The notes below the pieces were generated by a model. The model searched no databases and had not been told where the DNA came from. It saw only the letters and a list, made by a program, of their open reading frames with translations. 64,000 bases of DNA from Thermoleophilia bacterium (GTDB lineage: Bacteria; Actinomycetota; Thermoleophilia; RBG-16-64-13). The first letter of the stretch is position 1, and every line of letters begins with the position of its first letter. The translations under genes and the position numbers were made by a program. Positions 15,867 through 25,142 of this stretch are shown one piece after another. The DNA is taken from assembly GCA_026415615.1 (NCBI GenBank), contig JAOAGT010000001.1, forward strand, positions 62,001-126,000. Direction: 5' to 3'.

Positions 15867-18797
15867 TCAGTTGTTGGTGACCGGCTGGTCGAGGAGCTGG
15901 CGGACCTTGGCTGCCAAGTCGCTCAAGTTAAAAGGTTTCTCTATTAATAGGGTGTTGGGGTCCAGATCCATCGCGTGAGCGATGGCCTTCTCCGTATACC
16001 CTGACATGTAGATGACCTTCTGGTGAGGTCGTGTTTGGCGCAGCTGCTCCACCAGGTCTTTCCCGTTCATGATAGGCATGACCACATCGGTAAGGACTAA
16101 GTCCGGATCCAGCCCCTGCTCGTGTATCATTCCAAGAGCTTCGGCACCATCCCGAGCTGGAGTCACCTTATAGCCTAGCCGAGATAGGAATTCTGCGGCC
16201 AGTTTGCGCACGGCTTCGTCGTCCTCCACCACCAAAACGCATTCAGTTCCGCCCACAAGAGTCACCTCCGCTTCGTTCAAGCTAGCTGCTGGTACGAAGC
16301 TTCCGGCTCGGGGCAGGTATATCTTGAAGGTCGTTCCTTTGCCTACCTCCGAGTACACCGAGATGTGACCCCCTGACTGCTTGACAATGCCGTACACCAT
16401 GGATAGTCCAAGACCGGTTCCGCTGCCCTTTTCCTTGGTGGTAAAGAAAGGCTCAAATATTCGTGCCTGCACTTCTGGTGTCATCCCATGGCCTGTGTCG
16501 GTGACAGCTAGCAGCACATACTCGCCCGGATTGACGTCCGGATGGGTTGCCACGTAGGTGGAGTCGAGGCTCGTATTGCTAGTGGAAATGAAAAGCCGGC
16601 CCCCTGTGGGCATAGCGTCGCAAGCGTTTACTATCAAGTTCATGATCGCCTGTTCCAGCAGCCCTGGGTCAGCAAGAACTGGGCCAAGATCGTCGCTTAG
16701 TGACAGCTCAAGCGCGATGTTCTCGCCTATCAGGCGACGGAGCATCTTTTCCAGATTGCGTATGAGGTTGTTTAAATCAAGTAACTCGGGCTGCAACGCT
16801 TGCTTGCGGCTGAAGGCCAGAAGCTGCCGGGTAAGTGCTGCTGCTCGCTCTCCAGCCTTGACTATCTCCTCCACTTCCTCGCGCAACGGGCTATCCGCTG
16901 GGAGCTGGCCAAGAACGCTGGTTCCATATCCCAGGATGACGCTTAGTATGTTGTTGAAGTCGTGAGCTATACCTCCGGCCAGCCGCCCAATTGATTCAAG
17001 CTTTTGGGCTTGTTGTAGCTGCTCAACCAACCTTACACGCTCTTGTTCTGCTCTCACTTGGTCGGTGATGTTCTGGTTTACGCCGTAAGTTTTCACAGTG
17101 CGACCCTGAGCGTCTTTGATCAGGGCGATACGCACGGCCATATAACCGACTTCACCGTCTGCGTAGACAATGCGGTGAACTAGATGCTGGGTGTAGTTAG
17201 GGTCGGTAGCCTCGATTGCCTTGCGGGTCTCCTCCGCCACGAGCGGGGCATCCTCGGGGTGGCAGAATCTGCGGGCGTATTCACTCGAAGTCATTTTATA
17301 GCCGCCCACTTCCTGGGCTGTGGTGCGAAAGATACGGTAGAAGTTATCGTTAAACGTGAAAGTATCGGTGGCTACGTCATACTCCCAATGGCCGGCATGA
17401 GCCATTTGGAGCGCAAGGGACAACCGAGCCTCGCTCTCTTTTAGTCTTTCTTCGGCCCGCTTGCGCTCGGTTACATCGATGCCGAAGGAAATTGCGCCTG
17501 TGACTTTGCCGTTATCCAGCAAAAAGCTGTTTTGCCAGACGATGTCTCGTTCCTCTCCACTCTTGGTAACAATGGGATTCTCAAATGACTGGGGAATGGC
17601 CCCACTCTCGCTAGCCCGAGCAAACATTTCCCACACCTCGGGATAGCGCTCTTTGGGAACGAGAGTTTCAAACCAGCTCTTACCTTTGACTTCCTCCAGC
17701 GTGTAACCCGTTATGGCTTCGGCTGCTTTGTTCAGATTTACTACTTTCCCTTCCTGATCTAGCTGGACGAAGATCACGTTGGCTGTTTGCACGAGACTTT
17801 GTGCAAACTGCTTAGCTCGTTCTAGCTCCTCCTCACCCTGTTTGCGGCGAGTTATATCCTGGACAAAACCCACAGACCGTATGACTCGACCTTTGGCATC
17901 CTTCACATGGGTGCACCTTTCGTGCACAAATCTGGTTTCGCCGTTATCAGGACGCACAATGCGGTGCTCGATCTCGTAACCGTCTTGACCTTCGGCGACC
18001 GACTGGGTGTAGACTTCGTTGACTGCTTCTCGGTCGTCCGGGTGCACGAGCTCAAGAAAGGCCTCGTACGAGTTTCCAAAATTGCCTGGATCCACCCCGA
18101 AGATTCGATACACCTCATCCGACCATCGTAGCCGGTTGTGTTCTAGGTCCAACTCCCAGCTTCCGACCCTCCCGATTGACTGGGACTGCACGAGGAGCTC
18201 TTGGCTTTCAACAAGCTTGCGCTCTGCATGCCAGCGCCGGTCCTCAAGCTGAAGCAAGATGCCCATTAGCACAGTGGCCGCGGGGTAAATCAACATTACC
18301 GGAAGCCAAATGTCTTCTACCGTTGCGAGTGCTCTGTCCCGGGGCAGGAACGCGAGCTGGCAAGCAATCATGACTATATGGGCAGCCAGGCCCACAAGAT
18401 ATAAGCGAAGAACGTCAAGGTGGACAGGCTGATTCTTCCAGAAGCGGCGGAAGCCGAGTCCGATCAGCGCGCATCCCACGATTGTCGCCAGCCCGGCCCA
18501 GACACCTGCTCCTGCCAGCAGTGCTCTGTAGGCGCCTGCGATCACCACTGCGATCACGGCGGTGAGTGGCCCGCCGAAGAGGCCGGCCATAGTGACTACA
18601 ATGGACCGGCCGTCGTACATGATTCCCGGCGCGTAGTGAAATGGCATAGCCATGCCCGCTACAGCAGTAGCGCCGAAAACTAATCCAGCGATAACTTTAA
18701 ACCAGCCGGGGTGTTTCCCGCGCAGTCTGGAGGCAAGGCTGTACAGTGTAGAAACAGCAACCAGCAGGGCGACATTTTGGATGAGTGCGACATACAT
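15867..18797 (-). CDS. Membrane hybrid histidine kinase with C-terminal receiver
   Basis: This 976-residue sensor kinase has an N-terminal multi-helix membrane domain of the 5TMR-LYT/LytS type (about residues 5-185). Three PAS/PAC modules follow (about 200-320, 325-445, 450-580; the third has the GHWEYDVATDTFTF wording of PAS_3). Next come HisKA with the phospho-acceptor in AGGIAHDFNNILSV, HATPase_c (ending in GSGTGLGLSMVYGIVKQSGG) and a receiver domain with Asp in LVLTDVVMPIMNGKDL. This is the layout of PAS-rich hybrid kinases that pass phosphate to their own receiver. No response regulator with a DNA-binding output lies nearby, so its target is unknown. Confidence 0.9.
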   Translation of the reverse strand: MYVALIQNVALLVAVSTLYSLASRLRGKHPGWFKVIAGLVFGATAVAGMAMPFHYAPGIMYDGRSIVVTMAGLFGGPLTAVIAVVIAGAYRALLAGAGVWAGLATIVGCALIGLGFRRFWKNQPVHLDVLRLYLVGLAAHIVMIACQLAFLPRDRALATVEDIWLPVMLIYPAATVLMGILLQLEDRRWHAERKLVESQELLVQSQSIGRVGSWELDLEHNRLRWSDEVYRIFGVDPGNFGNSYEAFLELVHPDDREAVNEVYTQSVAEGQDGYEIEHRIVRPDNGETRFVHERCTHVKDAKGRVIRSVGFVQDITRRKQGEEELERAKQFAQSLVQTANVIFVQLDQEGKVVNLNKAAEAITGYTLEEVKGKSWFETLVPKERYPEVWEMFARASESGAIPQSFENPIVTKSGEERDIVWQNSFLLDNGKVTGAISFGIDVTERKRAEERLKESEARLSLALQMAHAGHWEYDVATDTFTFNDNFYRIFRTTAQEVGGYKMTSSEYARRFCHPEDAPLVAEETRKAIEATDPNYTQHLVHRIVYADGEVGYMAVRIALIKDAQGRTVKTYGVNQNITDQVRAEQERVRLVEQLQQAQKLESIGRLAGGIAHDFNNILSVILGYGTSVLGQLPADSPLREEVEEIVKAGERAAALTRQLLAFSRKQALQPELLDLNNLIRNLEKMLRRLIGENIALELSLSDDLGPVLADPGLLEQAIMNLIVNACDAMPTGGRLFISTSNTSLDSTYVATHPDVNPGEYVLLAVTDTGHGMTPEVQARIFEPFFTTKEKGSGTGLGLSMVYGIVKQSGGHISVYSEVGKGTTFKIYLPRAGSFVPAASLNEAEVTLVGGTECVLVVEDDEAVRKLAAEFLSRLGYKVTPARDGAEALGMIHEQGLDPDLVLTDVVMPIMNGKDLVEQLRQTRPHQKVIYMSGYTEKAIAHAMDLDPNTLLIEKPFNLSDLAAKVRQLLDQPVTNN

Positions 18798-18830
18798 GGC
18801 CGCGCGGCGCCTTTAGGTTAGGTGGTCATC

Positions 18831-19616
18831 TTAGCTCGCGGTTAGTCCGCCATCAACACACAGCGATTGGCCGGTAATAAATGAGGCCTTGTCTGAGCAC
18901 AGCCAGATCACGGCCTCGGCCACGTCCTCCGGCCGGCCGATGCGTCGCAGCGGAAGTTGCTGAACCAGCTTGTCCGACACATCGGGGTTAGTGCTTGTTA
19001 GATATTCCCAAAGAAGCGTATTTTGAATCGGTCCGGGCAATACCGCGTTGACCCGTATGCCATGGGGGCCACCCTCGAGGGCTGCTGTGCGGGTGAGACC
19101 GGTTAGTCCCGACTTACTGCTGTTGTAGGCGGCGAAGTTGGGGTCCATGTGAACAGCAGCAGCGGAGGAGGTATTCACGATGGCTCCACCCCAGCCTTGC
19201 CTGATCATCTGTATCATCTCGTATTTGAGGCACAGAAAAACGCCTTTGAGGTTGGTGTCGAGGGTGTGATCCCAGACGGCCTCAGGGAAGTCCACGATAC
19301 TGTAGAAGGGGACGCGCTTGCCGTCTGGGCCGACCCCGGCGTTGTTAAAGGCAAAGTCAAGGCGCCCAAAGACGGCCACACACTCTTCTACCATGGCGCG
19401 CACCTCGTCCTCCTTGGACACGTCGCAGCGGACAAAGTGCGCCTCTCCACCCGCCTCCCGTATCAAGCGTACGGTCTCTTCGCCTTCGGCGATGTTCTGT
19501 CTTGTAGAAACAAGGACCTTAGCACCCTCGCGGGCGAAATACTGGGCGGTTACTTTGCCGATGCCCGTAGCGCCCCCAGTGACAAGAGCTACTTTGCCTG
19601 CAAACATGCCTCCCAT
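18831..19616 (-). CDS. Short-chain dehydrogenase/reductase (SDR)
   Basis: A 261-residue classical SDR with the NAD(P)-binding motif TGGATGIG near the N-terminus, NNAG in strand 4, catalytic Ser (NTSSAAAV) and YxxxK (YNSSKSG), and C-terminal GQSLCVDGGLT. The ATG at 19616 is preceded by aaggaggtaac, so the longer open frame (to 19664) is not used. Arg in STRQN after beta-2 hints at NADPH preference. It lies immediately downstream of nothing and just upstream of the hybrid kinase on the same strand. The substrate is unknown. Confidence 0.88.
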   Translation of the reverse strand: MGGMFAGKVALVTGGATGIGKVTAQYFAREGAKVLVSTRQNIAEGEETVRLIREAGGEAHFVRCDVSKEDEVRAMVEECVAVFGRLDFAFNNAGVGPDGKRVPFYSIVDFPEAVWDHTLDTNLKGVFLCLKYEMIQMIRQGWGGAIVNTSSAAAVHMDPNFAAYNSSKSGLTGLTRTAALEGGPHGIRVNAVLPGPIQNTLLWEYLTSTNPDVSDKLVQQLPLRRIGRPEDVAEAVIWLCSDKASFITGQSLCVDGGLTAS

Positions 19617-19908
19617 GTTACCTCCTTGCGTGTTGGTTGCTCCTCCAGTTTCCTCCCTCACCAATCGCCTTGTGCACTATATTGAGGGCCGGAAGGAAAG
19701 GCCACAAGTCGGGCTGAGGCGAATCACGGTAGGCGTCAGGCCGGCTGGCACCACCCGCATGGCCTGTGCCAGGAGACTTCAGATCCGTCCATCTGTCCAT
19801 CCGGCTGGGTGCCCTTGACAGCAGGGCTTCCATGGGCTACCAAGTCCCCGGGGGAGAAGTGTGAGGAAAGCGCCTTCGTGCCGACAGCAACTCGCAGGAG
19901 CGGTGGAA

Positions 19909-21084
19909 ATGAAGATTACTAAGGTGGAATGTATCCCGGTCTCGATCCCTTTTACCAAGCCCATAATCATGTCAGGCGGGGCGGTGACCCGGGCAGACTC
20001 TGTAGTGGTGAAGATTCATACCGATGAAGGTATTGTGGGCGTCGGGGAAACCGGCGATACGTCCTTGTGGTACATGGGAGAAAGCCAGGATTCTATTCTG
20101 CACAACGTAAGCAGAGTCTTTGCCCCGCACATACTTTTAGGGGAGGATCCTTTCAACATTGAGACCATCGTGGCCAAGATGGACAAAGCCACTCGGGCTA
20201 ACAACCATTCGAAGGCTGTGGTCGACTACGCTCTTCACGATCTTGTGGGGAAGGCCTTGGGAGTGCCAGTGTATAAGCTTCTGGGCGGTTTGGCCAATCC
20301 CCAAATTCCTCTGGCTTTTGTGATGTCTTCTGGCACAGCCGAGGAGGTGGGAGCAGAAGGCAGGGCCTTGGTGGAAGCAGGCTTTAGGGCGCTTAAGCTC
20401 AAGGTGGGGCACAACCCGCCCCCAGAGGATGTGGAGATGGTGGCTGCGCTCCGGGAGGCGGTGGGTAGCCAGATCAAGATCATGATCGACGCCAACGGCG
20501 GCTGGCGTTACGACGAGGCTCTTTATGTTCTGCAAAGAGTAGCCAAGTATGACATTGTCTGCGCGGAACAGCCGGTGCCCTGGTGGGATTTTGACGGTCT
20601 TGCCCGACTGAGGCGCAAAGTGGAGGTGCCCATTTTTCCCGATGAGTCTGCTGCTGAGCTGGGCCATGTGCTTCAGCTAATAGAGAAGGAGGCTGCGGAT
20701 GGCTTTTTCCTTAAGGTGCCTAAAGCGGGTGGGATTCTTAAGGCACGGCGCTGGGTGACAGTGGCCCAGGCTGCCAACCTGCCAGTTATGTGCGGATGCA
20801 TGGTGAACTCAGGCTTAGGCAGCGCTGCGGAAGCTGCGTTTCTGGCTGCCAATGCTTGGCTTGGCCGCATTGAGCAGGAGGCGATTGGCCCACTTAACCT
20901 TTACAACATCTATGACACGGTAAGCGGCCCTATAGAAAACGATCTCGCCAAGAAACCGCCTCGCTACGAGCGCGGTTATCTCTACCCGCCGGACGGTCCT
21001 GGTCTGGGAGTGGAACTAGACGAAGAAGCTTTGACAAAGCTTGCCACTCCGGGAAAGTCGCCGGTGGTAGTGTCCTCTGAGTAG
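19909..21084 (+). CDS. Enolase-superfamily enzyme (mandelate racemase/muconate lactonizing type)
   Basis: A 391-residue member of the MR/MLE group. The active-site elements are in order: KxK in ALKLKVG, metal ligands Asp (IMIDANGGW), Glu (CAEQPVP) and Asp (FPDESA), and the opposite Lys in FFLKVPKAGGI. This pattern fits muconate cycloisomerase- or dipeptide epimerase-like proteins. The ATG at 19909 begins the conserved MKITKVE. A GTG at 19861, also preceded by a purine-rich stretch, would add 16 residues and cannot be fully excluded. The substrate is not evident from context. Confidence 0.85.
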   Translation: MKITKVECIPVSIPFTKPIIMSGGAVTRADSVVVKIHTDEGIVGVGETGDTSLWYMGESQDSILHNVSRVFAPHILLGEDPFNIETIVAKMDKATRANNHSKAVVDYALHDLVGKALGVPVYKLLGGLANPQIPLAFVMSSGTAEEVGAEGRALVEAGFRALKLKVGHNPPPEDVEMVAALREAVGSQIKIMIDANGGWRYDEALYVLQRVAKYDIVCAEQPVPWWDFDGLARLRRKVEVPIFPDESAAELGHVLQLIEKEAADGFFLKVPKAGGILKARRWVTVAQAANLPVMCGCMVNSGLGSAAEAAFLAANAWLGRIEQEAIGPLNLYNIYDTVSGPIENDLAKKPPRYERGYLYPPDGPGLGVELDEEALTKLATPGKSPVVVSSE

Positions 21085-21127
21085 GACCGCGGCACGATCT
21101 TGTCGGCAGAGGTCTAAGCGAAGCTGG

Positions 21128-22018
21128 TTAGGCAGACGTCTTGTCTGTGAGGAGATAAGCCTCGCGGATGCCAGAGCCAAGCACAACAGCTTCCACCTCT
21201 TCCCATTTGTTTAGCGTGTAAAGGTGGATGCCGTTTACTCCTGCCGCCATGTACCTGTGGATCTGGGTGATGGTGTACTCAATCCCAGCCTTCTTGAACT
21301 CTTCCGGCTTTTCTCCGTACTTGCCGATGAGCGTAGCCAGTTCCGCGGGGATCGAGCAGCCGTTGCTTAGGGTCATGCGGATGAGGGGTTCTTTCTCGAG
21401 CACAGGCATGATACCCACCACTACCGGCACCGTAACGCCTGCCTCCCTAATCCGGTAGAGGAACTGCTCGAAGGCGCTCACGTCGTGGCAGAGTTGAGTA
21501 ATAAGGAAATCAGCTCCGTTGTCCTGCTTGCTACGTAAATGGGCGATATCGGCCTCAAATGTGGGGGCCAGAATATGCTTTTCGGGATAGCAAGCCGCCG
21601 CGATGCAGAACTGAGGGAAGCTGGTCTTGATGTGTCTGACCAGGGCGTCAGCATGATTAAAATCGCCGCCGGTGCCCTCCCAGCCAGGCGGAAAATCTCC
21701 CCGCATGGCCAAGATATTTTCCACACCGAAGCTTAAATAATTGGCAAGTTGGGCGTCTATCGAGTCCTTGGAGAGACCTATGCAGGTGAAATGCGTGAGG
21801 ACCTCGGTGATGCCATCCTTCTTGATAGTCTGGCAGACCTCCACATTGCGGCCGGCGTTAGTGCCTCCTGCTCCGTAAGTGCAACTGATGAAATCCGGCT
21901 TGAACCTGTAGTAGTGCGTGAGGGCATCCCTTAGCTTATCCATGCCTGCGTCTGTCTTCGGTGGAAAGACCTCAAACGAGAAGCTCATTTTTGACTCAAA
22001 TAACTCGGCGATCTTCAT
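21128..22018 (-). CDS. metF: Methylenetetrahydrofolate reductase
   Basis: A 296-residue MetF that reduces methylene-THF to methyl-THF. It begins MKIAELF and has FSFEVFPPKTDAGMDKLRDA, YGAGGTN, the folate-site region THFTCIGLSKDSI, LAMRGDFPPG and the C-terminal GVNGIHLYTLNKW. The frame is open 106 codons further upstream, but that extension is low-complexity and unlike the family, and aagggg lies before the chosen ATG. It could feed methionine synthesis, or carry one-carbon units linked to the corrinoid methyltransferase pair at 51-52.7 kb (inference). Confidence 0.92.
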   Translation of the reverse strand: MKIAELFESKMSFSFEVFPPKTDAGMDKLRDALTHYYRFKPDFISCTYGAGGTNAGRNVEVCQTIKKDGITEVLTHFTCIGLSKDSIDAQLANYLSFGVENILAMRGDFPPGWEGTGGDFNHADALVRHIKTSFPQFCIAAACYPEKHILAPTFEADIAHLRSKQDNGADFLITQLCHDVSAFEQFLYRIREAGVTVPVVVGIMPVLEKEPLIRMTLSNGCSIPAELATLIGKYGEKPEEFKKAGIEYTITQIHRYMAAGVNGIHLYTLNKWEEVEAVVLGSGIREAYLLTDKTSA

Positions 22019-22202
22019 CGTGCTTGACCCCTTCTGTGACCACCCGTTTTCGCGACGCGTTTTGGTACTGCCCGGCTTGACCTGGTGCAGCTCGGTCAGC
22101 CCTTTTCGTCCACAGATACCCGTGGATGATTCCCGAGAAACCTGGCAGTTACCAGGGCCAAGCGGCAGTTGTCGAGGTTGAAAGAGCGGGCTAGACTGAG
22201 GT

Positions 22203-23120
22203 TTGGCATGCAGGATCCTACGGGTGACGTCTATGTGGGCGATAAGCGTGGTACACACAGACGACTCCCTTCTCTGGCAGCGCCGGCTTTTGCAGCGGTG
22301 CTCGACTGAGATATCGCTTTTGCTGCCGGGCAGCAAGTGCCTTTGCGAGGAGCAGACTTTCTTGCAAGCCGGAGAAAAACTTGCCTTACTCCCGCCCGGG
22401 CTTGTTTTCTTGGGGGGTAGTAGCTTTCATCACCTGTCCTATCACCTAGTCAAACGGTGCGCTTCTCGGCCGCTCGGGGTAGTCGTCTTTGATAAACACA
22501 ACGATTTTCTACCCGCTCCGCCTGGGCACATTTCATGCGGTTCGTGGATTAGGGAGCTGACAAAGCTTGCAAACGTTGCCCAAGTGCTTGTCGTCGGTGC
22601 GGAACCGCTGGGGGCGGACTTGCCAGAGGGTCTTGCGCTGAGCGCAGCGGCGCGGGGCGAGAAGGAGGTGATGCCTGACAAAGTGCGTTGGGTGCCGCTG
22701 CGCTCAGCGCGCCGGGAACTGGCATATTTCTGCGCCTCTGTTGCTCGAGTGTATGTGAGTATCGACAAGGACGTGCTAGCTGACGCCAACACCGATTGGG
22801 GGGCGGGCACTTTGTCCTTGGCCACGATGCTTGGTCTGCTTCGCCAGATTTGCCGGTCTGCAACACTGGTGGGTGCGGATGTGTGTGGTGAGGCGGTGTC
22901 GCTCTCGCCTTGGCCAAGTGCCACCGAGCTAGCGCAGATGAGAAAAAACGAAGACATCAACCTGGCCATCTGTCAGACGCTGTTGGACCGTGGGTTTGCT
23001 CGCCGACTGAGGCGGCCAAAAGAGACCGTGCACACACGGAAGTCATTCCCCGCGTCACTTCCCGGAGCGGCTGGACCGAGCGCACCCCGGGCTCTTTCGA
23101 GACTTGACAGGGCGGGATAG
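22203..23120 (+). CDS. Divergent arginase/agmatinase-family protein
   Basis: A protein of up to 305 residues with a ureohydrolase-like series: FLGGSSFHHLSYHLV (for GGDHS), VVVFDKHNDF (for DAHxD) and VYVSIDKDVLADANTDWGAG (for SxDxDxxDP). Most of the dimanganese ligands are therefore kept but in altered settings, so a reaction other than arginine or agmatine hydrolysis is possible. The start is uncertain: TTG 22203 gives the longest frame, and an ATG lies at 22233. The C-terminal 40 residues are Pro/Arg-rich and may be read-through. Confidence 0.6.
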   Translation: MACRILRVTSMWAISVVHTDDSLLWQRRLLQRCSTEISLLLPGSKCLCEEQTFLQAGEKLALLPPGLVFLGGSSFHHLSYHLVKRCASRPLGVVVFDKHNDFLPAPPGHISCGSWIRELTKLANVAQVLVVGAEPLGADLPEGLALSAAARGEKEVMPDKVRWVPLRSARRELAYFCASVARVYVSIDKDVLADANTDWGAGTLSLATMLGLLRQICRSATLVGADVCGEAVSLSPWPSATELAQMRKNEDINLAICQTLLDRGFARRLRRPKETVHTRKSFPASLPGAAGPSAPRALSRLDRAG

Positions 23121-23337
23121 CAACGGGCGTGGTGCCGCGTGGTGCGAGAATGCCGGACGCAGGGATCAACACGAGTACATCGGCCGCGATTTGCAAAACA
23201 ACTGCCCGCACTAGCCCACGCACGACCCAGACTACAGTTCCCACAACCGGAGGCAAGGCGAAGCTTCTTGATATCGGTTTCGCAGGGCTAAGTGGTGCTT
23301 TCCTCGTCTCTGGGAGCGTAGCAAGCAAAAGGCCGGA

Positions 23338-23600
23338 ACTCTTAGCGGGGGAGAGCAGGAGATGGCGGCCATTGCCCGCGGTCTCATGGCAAGTGAGCGG
23401 CTTCTTCTGATGGACGAGCCATCCTCGGGCCTTGCTCCTTTAGCAGGGAAGCAGCTCGGTGAGGTGATCAAGGAGATCAACCAGAGGGGTGAGCGTCCTT
23501 CTCGTGGAGCAGACGTTCCCTTGGTGATGGGCAGAGCCAAGGTTGGGCACGCCTTACAAACGCGCCGTGCTGGGGTTGAAGGCCCTTGGAGAGTTTGAGA
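23338..23600 (+). pseudogene. livF: LivF-type ABC ATPase remnant
   Basis: In frame with 23362 the sequence reads TLSGGEQEMAAIARGLMAS, then LLLMDEPSSGLAPL and KQLGEVIKEINQRG. These are the ABC signature and Walker B of a branched-chain amino-acid LivF protein. A base change in frame near 23490 then hides VSVLLVEQT and PLVMGRAKVG. No Walker A half is present upstream. It is not a direct copy of the livF region at 43.6-44.3 kb, so it derives from another transporter. Confidence 0.72.
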
Positions 23601-23699
23601 CTAACTGACGCGGTCAAGAGGCCTATTTGGGAGGTTAGCATTGGTTGGTGTCCTGTCGTCGGCGAGGAAGTCGCGGGAAAGTTATAGGAGGGAAGGGAG

Positions 23700-25001
23700 A
23701 TGGCCACAGGGATTGAGCGGATGGCGGCCGAGACTGTAGTGGTCGGCAGTGGGCCGGGCGGAGCCACAGTGGCTCGGGAGCTGGCGTTACGAGGCAAACA
23801 AGTCTTGATTTTGGAGCAGGGAGCACATCACAGAGAGGGAGGCTGGGTCAATACGTTTCGCATGGCCGATCGGGCTCTTACGCTTGCCTCGATCGAGGGA
23901 ACCCAAATGGTGCGCATGCTTACGGTGGGCGGGTCCACCATGTGCTACCTGGGCACTGCTGTCGAGCCGCCTGCCTGGCTTAAGGAAAAGTACGGAATTG
24001 ATCTGGCTCCCTATGTGGAGGAGGTCCGAAAAGAACTAGAACCTACCCCCACCCCTGAGCGTTTTATCGGGGAGGGGGCCAAGAAGATCATGGAAGCAGC
24101 CCGGGCGGAGGGCTTTGACTGGAAGCCGGTGCCGCACTTTATCCGCTGGGAGAAACTAAGCGGCCCGCCGAGCAAGTTGTTTGCAGGTTCGGCGAACGGG
24201 GCCAAGTGGACGGCCCGGGAGTATGTGCAGGAGGCCTGTGCCCACGGAGCTCAGCTAAGAGCACGGATGCAAGTAAAAGAAGTGCTTTCCAAGGACGGCC
24301 GCGTTACCGGCGTCCGTGGCGTGGGCCCCAAGGGACCCTTTGAGGTCGAAGCGGAGAGAGTGGTTCTGGCTGCCGGTGGTTTGGGTACGGCACCTATAAT
24401 GCGGGCTTCTGGGTTCCCTGATGCAGGTCAGGGGGTCATTATTGACCCGTTGATTCTGACTTACGGTGTTTATCCAGGCCGGGGTTCACACTCCGATGTA
24501 CCGATGGGCTGCGGGACTTTGGATTTGCAGGAAGAAGGCATTATTCTCATGGACTGCATTGATCCTTGGCCATGGTACCTGTTTGGGCTCGTCATGGGCG
24601 GTCCCAAAGCGCTGGCCACCTTCCGGTTCTTCCCGCACGTACTAGGAGTCATGGCGAAAATCCGGGATCAATTTGCAGGCTATGTAACTGTTGACGGGAC
24701 TGTATCGAAGCCGCTTGGCGAAGCCGAGGAAAAACTTCTTGCCCGGGGGAAGGAGATCTCCACACAGATACTACGTAGGGCCGGATGTGCTCCTGAGTCG
24801 ATTGTTTCTACGCCTCCGCGGGGCGCTCATCCCGCCGGCACTGTGCGGATCGGCGACCAGGTCGATACCAATCTGCAGACCAAGATTTCCGGGCTATACG
24901 TGTGTGACTCAAGCGTCATTCCGGAACCCTGTGGCCAGCCTCCTGTGTTCATGATCCTAGCACTGGCCAAACGGTTGGTAGCGGAGCAGCTCGCGGCGTA
25001 G
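23700..25001 (+). CDS. GMC-family FAD oxidoreductase
   Basis: A 433-residue flavoprotein of the glucose-methanol-choline type. The Rossmann FAD motif is VVVGSGPGGATVARELALRG, with LILEQGAHH at beta-2, and the C-terminal signature includes HPAGTVRIGD and LYVCDSSVIPEP. It is shorter than the usual 500-560 residues of full GMC enzymes, like anaerobe and actinobacterial GMC homologues. aggagggaagg directly precedes the ATG. The family oxidises alcohols; the substrate is unknown. The gene stands alone after a decayed LivF fragment. Confidence 0.85.
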   Translation: MATGIERMAAETVVVGSGPGGATVARELALRGKQVLILEQGAHHREGGWVNTFRMADRALTLASIEGTQMVRMLTVGGSTMCYLGTAVEPPAWLKEKYGIDLAPYVEEVRKELEPTPTPERFIGEGAKKIMEAARAEGFDWKPVPHFIRWEKLSGPPSKLFAGSANGAKWTAREYVQEACAHGAQLRARMQVKEVLSKDGRVTGVRGVGPKGPFEVEAERVVLAAGGLGTAPIMRASGFPDAGQGVIIDPLILTYGVYPGRGSHSDVPMGCGTLDLQEEGIILMDCIDPWPWYLFGLVMGGPKALATFRFFPHVLGVMAKIRDQFAGYVTVDGTVSKPLGEAEEKLLARGKEISTQILRRAGCAPESIVSTPPRGAHPAGTVRIGDQVDTNLQTKISGLYVCDSSVIPEPCGQPPVFMILALAKRLVAEQLAA

Positions 25002-25048
25002 TGCTGTCGGAACCCATTGCGGCTCTACTCTTGAGCTGACAGAAAAAT

Positions 25049-25140
25049 CTGCGGCGCCCGGCGCGAACTCTCGGGGAACGGCGCCCGGCGCCCCAACCCT
25101 AGTTCTCCGGCGCCGCAGCATTAGTTCTCAAGTGCCCCAG
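25049..25140. repeat. GC-rich inverted and direct repeats between convergent genes
   Basis: CTGCGGCGCC (25049-25058) is the perfect inverted partner of GGCGCCGCAG (25109-25118). Inside lie two direct copies of cggcgcccggcgc. Three spaced copies of the motif ctagttctc/ttagttctc follow to 25140. The structure probably terminates the GMC and MFS transcripts, which converge here. Confidence 0.6.
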
Positions 25141-25142
25141 CA

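Noticed and set aside
22019-22202. Riboswitch upstream of metF
   Set aside because: A small stem (cctggcagttaccagg) exists but I could not fit any SAM, THF or cobalamin riboswitch consensus.
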